Shown in pieces: positions 1 to 8,100 of a stretch of DNA of 15,660 bases (its first letter is position 1; each line of letters begins with the position of its first letter). The stretch covers positions 1 through 15,660 of the forward strand of contig JBKGYS010000050.1 of the NCBI GenBank assembly GCA_046545955.1. Reading direction: 5' to 3'. The stretch is from SLAN01 sp046545955 (GTDB lineage: Bacteria; Spirochaetota; Spirochaetia; DSM-27196; SKKC01). The position numbers were made by a program, and so were the translations under genes. Under the pieces are notes generated by a model. It did not search any database and was not told the DNA's origin. It saw nothing but the letters and a program-made list of their open reading frames with translations.

Positions 1-1
1 A

Positions 2-283
2 CACGCGCTCGAGGCCGGCGCCGAGGATGTCTCGACTCAGAGTGAAACCATCGAAGTAATCACCGAGCCGAATGATTTTCAGGCGGTTCTTTCGACCCTT
101 CAGTCGGCAGGCTTTAGCCATGAGTACGCCGAGGTAACACAGATTCCGGAAGCAACGGTGGCCCTCGATGACGACGGGACGAGAAAAGCACTCAAGCTTA
201 TAGAGCAGCTTGACGACCTCGACGACGTACAGAATGTCTCTACCAACCTTGAGATTCCGGACGGCTTTACCGGGACAGAATGA
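2..283 (+). CDS. yebC: YebC/PmpR family protein, C-terminal part (5' end outside window)
   Basis: This is the last 93 codons of a gene that begins before the window, read in the frame starting at base 2 and ending at TGA 281-283. The translation matches the C-terminal half of the YebC/TACO1 family: an AGAEDV segment near the start, then TEPNDFQAVLSTLQSAGF, AEVTQIPEATVAL and the closing LIEQLDDLDDVQNVSTNLEI, which is the family's most recognisable stretch. Family members are cytoplasmic; they have been described as transcriptional regulators and, more recently, as factors that relieve ribosome stalling, so the precise role here is not settled. The stop codon overlaps the start of ruvC, and yebC beside ruvC/ruvA is a very common bacterial arrangement. 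The N-terminal domain cannot be examined. Confidence 0.95.
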   Translation, partial: HALEAGAEDVSTQSETIEVITEPNDFQAVLSTLQSAGFSHEYAEVTQIPEATVALDDDGTRKALKLIEQLDDLDDVQNVSTNLEIPDGFTGTE

Positions 284-762
284 TGCGGCTTATGGGAGTC
301 GATCCGGGGCTTGCTTCAACCGGGTACGGCATTATCGTGTGCGAAGGCTCCCGGATTATGCACGAGACTCACGGCGTGATTCGGACCCAGTCGTCGGAAA
401 CCGCCGGAGCGCGATTGCTGCGAATTTTCGAGCAGATTCAAGGCTTATGCGATACGTATAAACCTGCCGCGGCGGGAATCGAGTCGCTTTACTTTGCGAG
501 CAACGTCACAAGCGCGCTCCCCGTTGCTCAGGCTCGCGGAGTCGTGCTTCTCGCCTTCGCGCAGGCCGGTATACCTGCCTCCGAGTACCCACCGCAGGCG
601 ATTAAACAGGCACTCGTAGGCGAGGGGCGCGCGGATAAGCATCAGGTTGCCGAGTTCGTCAGACTCCTGCTCGGTATGCCGGCCGTACCGAAGCCGGATC
701 ACGCCGCCGACGCGCTTGCGGCCGCTGTGTGTCACTTTAACACTCGCGGGATGTACGTATGA
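280..762 (+). CDS. ruvC: Holliday junction resolvase RuvC (crossover junction endodeoxyribonuclease)
   Basis: RuvC is the Mg-dependent dimeric endonuclease that cuts Holliday junctions held by RuvAB during recombinational repair. The 160-residue product has the family's usual length and RNase H-like fold signature: GVDPGLASTGYGII at the N terminus (catalytic Asp8), AGIESLYF (Glu68), then KPDHAADALAAA near the C terminus with candidate metal ligands Asp140, His141 and Asp144. The His-x-x-Asp spacing resembles the Thermus enzyme more than the Asp-x-x-Asp of E. coli. The first ATG (280) gives a 4-nt ATGA overlap with the yebC stop. The next ATG (283) is equally possible and would put the first Asp at the canonical position 7. 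The 3' end overlaps ruvA by ATGA at 759-762, suggesting translational coupling. Its presence separates this organism from Borreliaceae, which lack ruvC. Confidence 0.97.
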   Translation: MMRLMGVDPGLASTGYGIIVCEGSRIMHETHGVIRTQSSETAGARLLRIFEQIQGLCDTYKPAAAGIESLYFASNVTSALPVAQARGVVLLAFAQAGIPASEYPPQAIKQALVGEGRADKHQVAEFVRLLLGMPAVPKPDHAADALAAAVCHFNTRGMYV

Positions 763-1358
763 TACACAGTATTCGAGGAACCATCGCCGGGCTCGGCGCC
801 GGATTTATCCGTCTTGAATGCAATGGTATTGAGTGGACGCTCGAAGCCAGCGCCCAGTCGGTATCGAGCGCGCCGCGCGTCGGCGAGCAGGCGAAGATTT
901 ATACGTGGTTGTACGTCAGAGAGGACGCGATCAAGCTTTTCGGCTTCACAGACGCTAAGGAACGCCGGGTGTTTCTCGATCTTCTTTCGGTAAACGGCGT
1001 AGGCCCGAGGCAGGCGTTGAAAATGCTTTCGGCGGCACGAAGCGACGACATCGTCCGGATGCTCGAGCAGGAGGATACCGCGGGTCTTTCGAGACTTCCC
1101 GGGCTCGGGAAAAAAACCGCCGCGAAAATTGTCCTGCAGCTCAGGGGAGCGCTTTCCGAAGAGACTCCACCGGGTGAGCGTCAGGGGTCGGGCGGACCAC
1201 TTGACGATGTTACCGCCGGGCTGGTTGAAATGGGCTACGACCGTGCGAAAGCTGCGGAGGCGGTCTCCAGGGCGCAGGAACAGGTGGAGGCTGAGGCTGT
1301 TGACGAGCGGGAACGCGAACGGGAGCTTTTTCGTCGAGCTATTCTTATACTCGGCTAG
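759..1358 (+). CDS. ruvA: Holliday junction branch migration complex subunit RuvA
   Basis: RuvA is the tetrameric DNA-binding platform that grips the four-way junction and recruits the RuvB motors. The 199-residue product has the standard three parts. An N-terminal OB-like domain covers about residues 1-65. A middle domain carries two helix-hairpin-helix motifs, LLSVNGVGPRQALKML (about 75-90) and LSRLPGLGKKTAAKIV (about 110-125). After a Gly/Pro-rich linker, a C-terminal domain III (about 148-199, LDDVTAGLVEMGYDRAKAAEAV) normally contacts RuvB. The ATG lies within the ruvC stop (ATGA), so no separate ribosome site is expected. ruvB begins 27 nt downstream. The C terminus has a very charged Glu/Arg run before AILILG, a mild local oddity. 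Confidence 0.97.
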   Translation: MIHSIRGTIAGLGAGFIRLECNGIEWTLEASAQSVSSAPRVGEQAKIYTWLYVREDAIKLFGFTDAKERRVFLDLLSVNGVGPRQALKMLSAARSDDIVRMLEQEDTAGLSRLPGLGKKTAAKIVLQLRGALSEETPPGERQGSGGPLDDVTAGLVEMGYDRAKAAEAVSRAQEQVEAEAVDERERERELFRRAILILG

Positions 1359-1385
1359 CACACACGGTAATCGAGGCATCGAACA

Positions 1386-2417
1386 ATGGCTGATTCCGAA
1401 GACCTGCTGCGCGGTGAGCAGCAAGACGAAGACGAACGACTCGAACTGACACTGCGGCCGCAGGCACTCGACGACTTTCAGGGCCAGGGAGAAATCAAGG
1501 AGAACCTGAAAGTGTTTGTAGCCGCTGCTAAAGCTCGCGGAGATACCCTCGATCATGTCTTTCTCAGTGGCCCGCCGGGACTCGGCAAGACGACGCTTGC
1601 GGGTATCGTTGCCAATGAAATGGGCGTCGATTTCAAAGTGACCTCGGCGCCCGCGCTCGACAAGCCGAAAGATCTCGCGGGGCTGCTGACTTCGCTCTCA
1701 CCCGGCTCGGTTTTTTTTATCGATGAGATCCACCGTCTGAAGCCGGCGATCGAAGAGATGCTCTATATAGCAATGGAGGATCGCGAGCTCGACTGGGTTA
1801 TCGGCCAGGGGCCTTCCGCGCGTACGATTCGGATTCCGTTGCCCGCCTTTACCCTCATCGGAGCCACAACGAAACCCGGTAAGGTAGCGGGCCCGTTGTA
1901 CAGCCGGTTTGGTATTACACTTCGACTCGATCTGTACGGCGAAGCGGAAATCGAAATGGTGCTTCGACGATCGGCAGGCCTTCTTGATATAGACGCCGAT
2001 GATGACGGACTCATTCGTCTTGCTACGAGCGCCCGGGGCACGCCTCGAGTCGCGAATAGACTGCTTCGAAGGGTGCGGGATTTCGCGGAGGTGCTCGCCG
2101 ACGGTCGTATCACCGTCGAGGTTGTCGAATCGTCTCTCTCGCGGCTGGATATTGATTCGGTGGGGCTCGAGCGGCACGACCGTGAGATTTTGCGCACGAT
2201 CGTCGAAACATACGGGGGTGGGCCCGTCGGAGCCGATACCCTTGCGATATCGGTGGGCGAGTCTATCGATACGCTCGAAGACTTTTACGAACCGTTTCTT
2301 ATTCGAAGCGGCATGATCAAACGAACGCCACGTGGTCGGATGATTACCCCGCGCGGTTGCACGCATCTTGGCATGGAGCTTCCGGAACGCAATGAAAACG
2401 AACAGCTTCTCTTTTGA
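1386..2417 (+). CDS. ruvB: Holliday junction branch migration ATPase RuvB
   Basis: RuvB is the AAA+ hexameric motor that drives branch migration with RuvA. The 343-residue product shows all functional motifs: Walker A GPPGLGKTT (Lys68), Walker B FFIDEIH (Asp113, Glu114), sensor 1 in LIGATTKPG (Thr161-Thr162), an arginine finger in YSRFGI (Arg174), sensor 2 in GTPRVANRLLRR (Arg221), and a C-terminal winged-helix DNA-binding domain (about 260-343) with GGGPVGADTLA and RTPRGR. The segment after sensor 1 reads KPGKVAGPLYSRFG, whereas many bacteria have RAGLLTSPLRDRFG; the key residues are kept. The N-terminal extension is unusually acidic. GAGG at 1373-1376, nine bases before the ATG, is the likely ribosome site. 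The end overlaps the queA start by 26 nt, indicating co-transcription. Confidence 0.98.
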   Translation: MADSEDLLRGEQQDEDERLELTLRPQALDDFQGQGEIKENLKVFVAAAKARGDTLDHVFLSGPPGLGKTTLAGIVANEMGVDFKVTSAPALDKPKDLAGLLTSLSPGSVFFIDEIHRLKPAIEEMLYIAMEDRELDWVIGQGPSARTIRIPLPAFTLIGATTKPGKVAGPLYSRFGITLRLDLYGEAEIEMVLRRSAGLLDIDADDDGLIRLATSARGTPRVANRLLRRVRDFAEVLADGRITVEVVESSLSRLDIDSVGLERHDREILRTIVETYGGGPVGADTLAISVGESIDTLEDFYEPFLIRSGMIKRTPRGRMITPRGCTHLGMELPERNENEQLLF

Positions 2418-3480
2418 TCTTCCTGAAGAGCTTATCGCACAAACACCCGCCGAGCGTCGTGACGAAGCAAGGCTTCTCGTCAGCGACCGGCAAAGAGTGC
2501 TCCATACGAGCATTCGGGATCTTCCGAGTGTCGTGCCGCACAACGCCGTGCTTGTCATAAACGACAGTCGGGTGCGCAAGGCGCGAATATTCGCCGCGCG
2601 CGCCTCGACAAGCCCCGCTCGCGCCGCCGACCCCGGCGACGAGCAATCCCCGGACAATCGGCGCACAAACGACGCAGCAGACACGACACCGAGCGTGGAA
2701 CTGCTGTTTCTCGAGCGATACACACCGACACGGTGGTCGGTAATGGCACGCCGTCCCGGGCGAAACCCCGAGCGGCGGACGTACGAACTACCCGGCGGCA
2801 TTACGGCGCGGCTGACTCGGTATGAGGACCAGTTCATACTGAACTCGGACACCCCGCTCGACGAGGCGTGGTTCGAGCGTCACGGACACATTCCGCTGCC
2901 ACCGTATGTCACGCGGGACGACAACGAAATCGACGAAGAACGCTATCAGACCGTCTTTGCACGCGAGCCCGGTTCCGCCGCCGCTCCCACCGCCGGCCTG
3001 CACCTTACCGAATCGTTGCTCGATCGGCTTTCTTCCAACGGAACCGAGATCGCGCGGATTACGCTTCATGTCGGAGCTGGTACGTTTGCTCCGGTGCGTA
3101 CCGACGATATCGAATCGCACACCATGCACAGTGAGCGCTACGAGGTATCCGAGACCGTAGCCGAACGTGTAAATCGTGCGAAACGTGAGGGCAGACCGAT
3201 AGTAGCGGTGGGAACAACCTCCGTCAGGACGCTCGAAACGGCGGGAGCATCCGGTGAGCTCATCCCGGGTACCGGCGAGTCGGATCTGTTCATCTATCCC
3301 GGGTATCGGTTTCGCATGGTCGATGAGCTTCTGACCAACTTCCACACACCGAGAAGCAGCCTGCTGATGCTCGTTTCAGCGTTCGCAGGCAAAGAACATA
3401 TTCTCTCGCTATACAAACAGGCAGTGGAGATGCGGTACCGGTTTTTCAGTTACGGCGATGCAATGTACCTTCGCCCCTGA
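2392..3480 (+). CDS. queA: S-adenosylmethionine:tRNA ribosyltransferase-isomerase QueA
   Basis: QueA transfers and isomerises the ribose of SAM onto preQ1 at tRNA wobble position 34, giving epoxyqueuosine. The 362-residue product has the family's motifs: FSFDLPEELIAQTPAERRDE at the N terminus, VLVINDSRVRKAR, PLPPYVTR, AAPTAGLHLTESLL, LHVGAGTFAPVR, GTTSVRTLE and the closing TNFHTPRSSLLMLVSAFAG. I chose ATG 2392 because it gives the typical QueA N terminus; a TTG at 2368 would add eight residues with no family match. GGAG at 2375-2378 is a usable ribosome site. The gene overlaps ruvB by 26 nt. Residues about 70-101 form an insertion rich in Ala, Arg, Asp, Pro and Thr between the KARIFA strand and VELLFLERY, making this region longer than usual. 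No queA-specific riboswitch is expected because the gene lies inside an operon. Confidence 0.97.
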   Translation: MKTNSFSFDLPEELIAQTPAERRDEARLLVSDRQRVLHTSIRDLPSVVPHNAVLVINDSRVRKARIFAARASTSPARAADPGDEQSPDNRRTNDAADTTPSVELLFLERYTPTRWSVMARRPGRNPERRTYELPGGITARLTRYEDQFILNSDTPLDEAWFERHGHIPLPPYVTRDDNEIDEERYQTVFAREPGSAAAPTAGLHLTESLLDRLSSNGTEIARITLHVGAGTFAPVRTDDIESHTMHSERYEVSETVAERVNRAKREGRPIVAVGTTSVRTLETAGASGELIPGTGESDLFIYPGYRFRMVDELLTNFHTPRSSLLMLVSAFAGKEHILSLYKQAVEMRYRFFSYGDAMYLRP

Positions 3481-3612
3481 CACTTCGAAGCCCGCTGCCT
3501 CCGAGCCGGTTGCCTCCGAGCCGGTTGCATGCGTACGTATCGCGCTGTGAGGCGAGCACGCGGATCGCCGGCACGCGGCGCAGCGCGGAGACGCGATGCG
3601 CACATGCAGCGA
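3481..3612. other. Convergent intergenic gap between queA and the unknown exported protein gene
   Basis: This 132-bp GC-rich stretch separates two converging genes. Both transcription units should end here, but I find no hairpin followed by a T-run on either strand, so termination may be Rho-dependent or lie inside a gene. The only clear structure is the 15-bp tandem duplication listed separately. No convincing small gene is seen. Confidence 0.6.
3497..3526. repeat. 15-bp perfect tandem duplication in the convergent gap
   Basis: Two adjacent identical copies of GCCTCCGAGCCGGTT lie at 3497-3511 and 3512-3526, followed by the first two bases of a third. It starts 17 bp after the queA stop codon. 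Slipped-strand duplication is the simplest explanation; no function is evident. Confidence 0.9.
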
Positions 3613-4326
3613 TCAGTAGGTCGATTCATCCATATCGAGAAACGCCTCGCGCACCTCGTAGAGGCGCTCGAGGTGTTGATTGATAATCGCCTCGTAGTCG
3701 AGGTCACCCGTTTCAATACGGTAGCTCTGGTCGACCCAGTGTTGCACCTCCGGAAGCTCCACGAAGCGCATCCGGGCCGCGCGTTCGCTCCAGACGCGTG
3801 CCTCGTCCCAGTACACGAGCGCGTACTGGAACAGATCTTCGGCCTTCTCGAGGCTTTCGAGATTCAGGTCGACCCATGGGTAGTTGTAAAAATACGCTTC
3901 CCGCTTGTTGTAGCGGTTTGCCCAGGCGAGGTAGAGTTCTACAAGCTTCAAATTCAGGTGCATGGTAAACAGCTGGCGATACCGTTCCCACTCTTCCTCG
4001 GTCTCGATCCGCGCTAAGGCGTGCTGCGGGTTCGCGAAATCGGCGCGTAGCGCCCGTTCAAGCCAGAAAATGTTCTCGTTCAGATTAAGCGGGGGGTCGT
4101 AAAATTGCCTGCGATACATACGGTACAGCTGCTCGCGGTATAGGCCGCCCGGGACCGTGACTCGGCTTCCGGGGAACGTATTGCCGGGCGCAGCGGGCTG
4201 CGCCGAGGGCGCAGCGGACTGTGCCGAGGGCGCAGAGGACTGCGCCGAGACCGCAGCTGGCTGCGACCCAGCGGCCATAGCAAACAGAAGCAGCGTCGTT
4301 ACGGCGATAAGTTTGCGTATGCTCAC
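3613..4326 (-). CDS. Exported helical protein of unknown function, coupled to tmk
   Basis: I cannot assign a function. The 237-residue product starts at a GTG (4326-4324) that overlaps the tmk stop in GTGA, so translation is probably coupled to tmk. Residues 1-28 form a Sec signal peptide: MSIRKL, a hydrophobic core with TTLLLFAMAA, and a likely cleavage after AVSA28. There is no cysteine at the cut site, so it does not look like a lipoprotein. Residues 27-47 are a low-complexity Ser/Ala/Pro/Gln linker encoded by a 21-bp tandem repeat. The rest is a charged, aromatic-rich, apparently all-helical domain with conserved-looking segments: LYREQLYRMYRRQFYDPPLN, LERALRADFANPQHALARI, LFTMHLNLKLVELYLAWANR and AEDLFQYALVYWDEARVW. 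The last is vaguely TPR-like. I have an uncertain memory of similar hypothetical proteins in treponemes. A periplasmic location is inferred from the signal peptide. Confidence 0.85.
   Translation of the reverse strand: MSIRKLIAVTTLLLFAMAAGSQPAAVSAQSSAPSAQSAAPSAQPAAPGNTFPGSRVTVPGGLYREQLYRMYRRQFYDPPLNLNENIFWLERALRADFANPQHALARIETEEEWERYRQLFTMHLNLKLVELYLAWANRYNKREAYFYNYPWVDLNLESLEKAEDLFQYALVYWDEARVWSERAARMRFVELPEVQHWVDQSYRIETGDLDYEAIINQHLERLYEVREAFLDMDESTY
4186..4269. repeat. 21-bp tandem repeat (three units plus a degenerate fourth) inside the unknown exported protein gene
   Basis: On the + strand the units GGGCGCAGCGG(G/A)CTG(C/T)GCCGA occupy 4186-4206, 4207-4227 and 4228-4248, with a diverged fourth copy at 4249-4269. 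Read on the minus strand the 21-bp period is exactly seven codons and encodes a Gln/Ser/Ala/Pro heptad (QSAAPSA-like) just after the signal peptide. In-frame copy-number change would only lengthen or shorten this linker. Confidence 0.9.
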
Positions 4327-4946
4327 ATCGGTGTTATCGGCGAATCCGCGACAATACTCGAGATTTCGGCGGCAATCTTCTCGGTGGAGGCGGTTCCATC
4401 GAGCCGGTGCACCTGCACACCCTTCGATTCGGCCTCGTTGAGAACGCTTTTGTAGCGGGATGCAACGCCGTTGAGGAATTGTTCCTTTTCGAAGATCTCC
4501 GTGTGCCCGCGTTCGGCGATTCGCTCGAGGCACATGTTCACTGGAACATCGAGATAAAAGACGCGCGCCGGATGGGGAAAACGTTGATTGAGCTCGGATA
4601 CCAGCGTATCGCTGCAGGATGTGCCCTGATACGCGAGCGAGGAGTACACATACCGATCGCTGATGATTGTGTACCCCTGTTCGAGACGCGATAGAATACC
4701 CGTCCCGGCGGCATGAACGTGCTCGTGCCGGTCGGCGGCGAATAGGTAGGCAAGCGAACACGGGTTTATGCTTTGTTCTCCTCGAAGCACCGATCGAATC
4801 AGCGTTCCGATCGGGCCGCCGGTCGGCTCGCAGTCGAGATCGATACGGGAGCCGTCCGCGGTGAGCGAGTCGGCGAGAAGCCGGGCCTGAGTAGTGGTTC
4901 CGGCTCCATCGAGGCCCTCGAACACAATAAAACGTTCAAGAATCAC
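4323..4946 (-). CDS. tmk: Thymidylate (dTMP) kinase, P-loop lysine replaced by Thr
   Basis: Tmk phosphorylates dTMP to dTDP for dTTP synthesis. The 207-residue product has the family's usual length and layout: beta1 plus P-loop FIVFEGLDGAGTTTQ (6-20), CEPTGGPIGTLIR (39-51), LFAADRHEH (68-76), the DRY motif in ISDRYVYSSLAYQG (Asp97-Arg98-Tyr99), VFYLDVPVNMCLERI and a LID segment ERGHTEIFEKEQF (145-157). The P-loop reads GAGTTTQ where the textbook form is GSGKSTQ, so the catalytic lysine position is Thr17; the LID lacks an obvious compensating arginine. The rest of the fold signature is intact, so I call it a kinase while flagging this. It begins with GTG (4946-4944), with AAAGGA at 4963-4958 as ribosome site. 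It overlaps the downstream unknown gene by 4 nt and diverges from tamB. Confidence 0.93.
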   Translation of the reverse strand: MILERFIVFEGLDGAGTTTQARLLADSLTADGSRIDLDCEPTGGPIGTLIRSVLRGEQSINPCSLAYLFAADRHEHVHAAGTGILSRLEQGYTIISDRYVYSSLAYQGTSCSDTLVSELNQRFPHPARVFYLDVPVNMCLERIAERGHTEIFEKEQFLNGVASRYKSVLNEAESKGVQVHRLDGTASTEKIAAEISSIVADSPITPM

Positions 4947-4957
4947 GATCTGTGTAG

Positions 4958-4963
4958 TCCTTT
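4958..4963 (-). promoter_or_regulatory. Ribosome binding site supporting the GTG start of tmk
   Basis: On the minus strand AAAGGA ends 11 bases before the GTG at 4946. It supports the non-ATG start, which also places FIVFEGLDG at the normal distance from the N terminus. Confidence 0.6.
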
Positions 4964-5012
4964 ATTTCCCTTGACGGTTCGAGGCGCCCCGCTTTTTTCG
5001 GGATTGCGCTTG

Positions 5013-5040
5013 TGTTATACTCAGGTGCGGGGAGACGCAC
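5013..5040 (+). promoter_or_regulatory. Candidate extended -10 promoter for tamB with a short inverted repeat at the start site
   Basis: TGTTATACT at 5013-5021 is an extended -10 element (TGn followed by TATACT, 5016-5021). There is no good -35; the base run TTTTTT at 4993-4998 is at the right distance of 17 bp. Immediately downstream GTGCG (5025-5029) and CGCAC (5036-5040) form a 5-bp inverted repeat around the expected start site. On the minus strand TATAAC (5019-5014) overlaps the same bases and could be a -10 for tmk, so the two divergent genes may share this element. All predicted by eye. Confidence 0.45.
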
Positions 5041-5109
5041 TTTGAAAATCCTCCTTCCGTTCGACATTTTTCGGCATTATGCGGCGGTAGTGAGGTGTAA
5101 GAGACGCTT

Positions 5110-8100
5110 TTGAACGTGAAAAACCATAGCCTGTTTCGCTACCTCGCGCAAGGTGCCGTACTCCTCACACTCACCGCGCTCACTGTCGTATTGCTCGAAC
5201 CGATTCGGGCGCATATTGCCGAGCGGATGGAGGAATTGCGCTCTTATGCCATCGATTCGCTCGAGGAGCAGCTCGGTCGACGCATCCGTTATGATTCTAT
5301 CGCACCGTCGATTGTAAGTAGTTTTGAAATCCGCGGGCTCGAGGTGCTCGATGAACGTACCTCCGATGGGCGCGGTAACTCCGCCTCTTCCGCGCAGGAC
5401 GACTCCTCGGGGACGGATTCGCTTATACGCTTCGACAGCATTCTCATCCGATATCGGGTCATCCCCTTGCTTCTGGGACGACCCGAACAGGCACTTTCCG
5501 AGTTCAGACTCCGCAATACCGATATCTCGGTAGACCTCGATCGCGATTCGGACCTTCTCGGGTGGCTTGACCGTTTAGTCGCCGGGGAGGGAGGAGAACG
5601 AGAGCGTTCGGTACAGGAGGAGTTAAGCGGCGGCGGCGCGTTTATTCCGGAGCGGATCCTGCCCGAGCATGTGACGATTTCGACTCGCAATTTGAACATC
5701 CGGCTTTCGGACTCGGACGGTTACGTCGAAGCCCGGAATCTGAACTCGCGGATCGATCGAAACGGCGAGGATACGATCGTCAGCGTGAGAACTGATATAA
5801 ACGGCGAGCATGCAATTCTTGAAGAGTTCGGTCGAATTGACTCCGAAGTGTCGGCTGACGTAAGGGTCGGGCCAAGGCTCGAGTATTCGAGCGGGTTACT
5901 CGACCTGCGATCGCTTTCGAGCGACCGAGTCACGGTTTCACGACAACAATTCCGCCTTCAGTCGGGGACAGACCTTCTATCGGTTCGAAAGGTCGGCGAT
6001 ACCGCTCCGGTGGATATCGCACTCGAACGCTCCTCGGGGACTATGGAACTCAACCTTTCAACCGAAGAATACCGGTTTTCCGACCTGGTTCAACTTCGCG
6101 GCGACTGGGCCGAATACGATCCGTGGCTTGCCTCGCCGCTGAGCGGGGAGGCGTCGGTCGAGTTCGACGGTGGGACGCTCGATAGTTATCGTGCAGATTT
6201 CTCTACGACATTACCCGAGAGCCGTATCGGAACGGCGGTTTCGCTCGATGTTCAGCTCTCCGGCGACGCGCAACGAGTTCGAATCCCGGTATTCCGGGCA
6301 ACCACATCGGCAGGCAGAGCGTTGTTCGCCGGCAGTATCGGGCTCGATGACAATTTGCCCGAGGGAAGTCTTTACCTCGACGGCGTCAATGTGGGTGATT
6401 TCCCGACCTTTTCGGCTCGATTCGAGCTCGAGACGCAAGGCGATACGCTCATCGCCAGGTCGAGTCGGATCGGCCTCGGAGAAGTAGCGCTTCAGAATGT
6501 ACGCGCCCAATTCGGAATCAGCGAGGGAAGAGTCGAGGCTGATGTTACCTCAGTGGTCGGCAGCGACGGCCGTATTCACTTTTCAGGCGATGCACGAATT
6601 GCAGACGAACCGGATGTGAATATTCGCACCGCGTTCAGCGACCTCCCGGTGAGAGACGTCTACTCGCTCGTGGCCGATACTACCGACGGCGCGGATGCGC
6701 CGGACTTTTTGACGGCGACGACGCTGGCAAGCGGCACTACGGGACTACAGGTTCGTGGAAACGACATTCGACCGACCGACACCGAGATCAGCGTGTTCGA
6801 CACCGCACGGGCTACCAATCGGGTGAACCTCGCCGTAGACGCGCGCGAGGACGGCTACGACGGCACGATCGGCGTAAAGCGCGACGGCATCGACCTCGAT
6901 GCGACGTTTGATCTTCGCTCGGCGTCGATCGATTCGATCGCGGCAGATGTGGATATGCGACTGAACGGTGTCGACTACGCGTTCGATCTGATGGTCGGAG
7001 GCGAGCGGGCGATCAGCATCGTCGAGGAACGCGGCTCGCGGGTGAATATCGGGTTTATGGAAGACGGCGGCTTCGAGGTTCGTGCGCAGCTTGCGGGTCT
7101 TGCGCTGCCGAGAATACCGGGTATAAGCGTTTCCGACGACCCCGCGACCGTCTCCGGTCGGCTCATTGCCGATGTGGTAGCGCTCGATGCCTGGCGGGCC
7201 GACATACGGGAGCTCTCAGTGGAGGGGCTTCGCGTCGGTGATCGTCCCGTTTCCGGCACCCTCTCGGGGCGGTTGGACGCCGGTGGAGGCATTATCGAGG
7301 AACTCAGCGTGCGCGACGACTACGGAAGCGTCAGCGCCGCCGGCACGGTCAGCTACGAGATAGGCCGGCCGTTCACCGGGCGCGTCAACCTCGTCGCCGA
7401 CGGCGAGAGCGAAGACGAGCGCTACGAACTCGACCTTGGCTACGACGGCGAAGAGGTGGACGGGCGAGTGCGGCTGCGTTCATCGCCGCTCGAACGGTTC
7501 GAGTTCGAAACGCTCGCCGGTGGGCTCGACGCGGATGCTACTGTTACGGGAACGCCCGATGACCTTGAAGTATCGGCAGGTCTTAGCCTCGTGGATGCCC
7601 GGTTTGACGAGGAGGAGGTCTCCGGTGAGCTCACACTTGACTACGCGGACAATCGTGTTGCGGTAAGCGGAATCGAAGGCTCGTATGTGGCGGCCGGCGT
7701 TTCCGATGGTGTCGGTGCGATTGACCTTGAATCCGGGGCGTTTAACGTTTCGGGAGAAATAGACGGGGTTCGCGGGGATGAGCGCTTTGAGACGGCATTT
7801 GATCTCGACGGTGACCTCGAGCCTGAAAACGGGCTCGTCGCGACTGATATTGCGGCGCTGCCGTTCACCGCACAGCTGGAACTCGAAGACCTTCCAATCG
7901 AGAGCGACCTGCCGACTGTATGGCGGTTGGACCTGTCACGGGACGCAGATGGAACCGTTCGGGTTAGCGGAGGTCCCGGTGAGAGTATCGCTGCCGTCGT
8001 CGATGAGAATGGACGGTTTTCACTCTCCTTGACAGCACCGCTCCCGTTCTCGGTAGACGCCGAGGGTATGCTCTCGGCTACCGAAATCGAAGCGAACTTG

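Noticed and set aside
732..1556. Minus-strand open frame of 274 codons opposite ruvA
   Set aside because: Shadow of ruvA and the start of ruvB; its product is low in recognisable structure and spans an operon junction on the other strand.
1698..2852. Long open frame on the minus strand (384 codons) opposite ruvB and queA
   Set aside because: It lies fully opposite two certain genes, shows no recognisable domain, and crosses their boundary. Codon bias in GC-rich genes leaves the antisense frame free of stops.
4326..4761. Longer version of the unknown minus-strand protein starting inside tmk
   Set aside because: The extra 145 residues overlap tmk in another frame and lack a signal peptide at their start. 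The GTG at 4326 begins a clear signal peptide with the coupling overlap.
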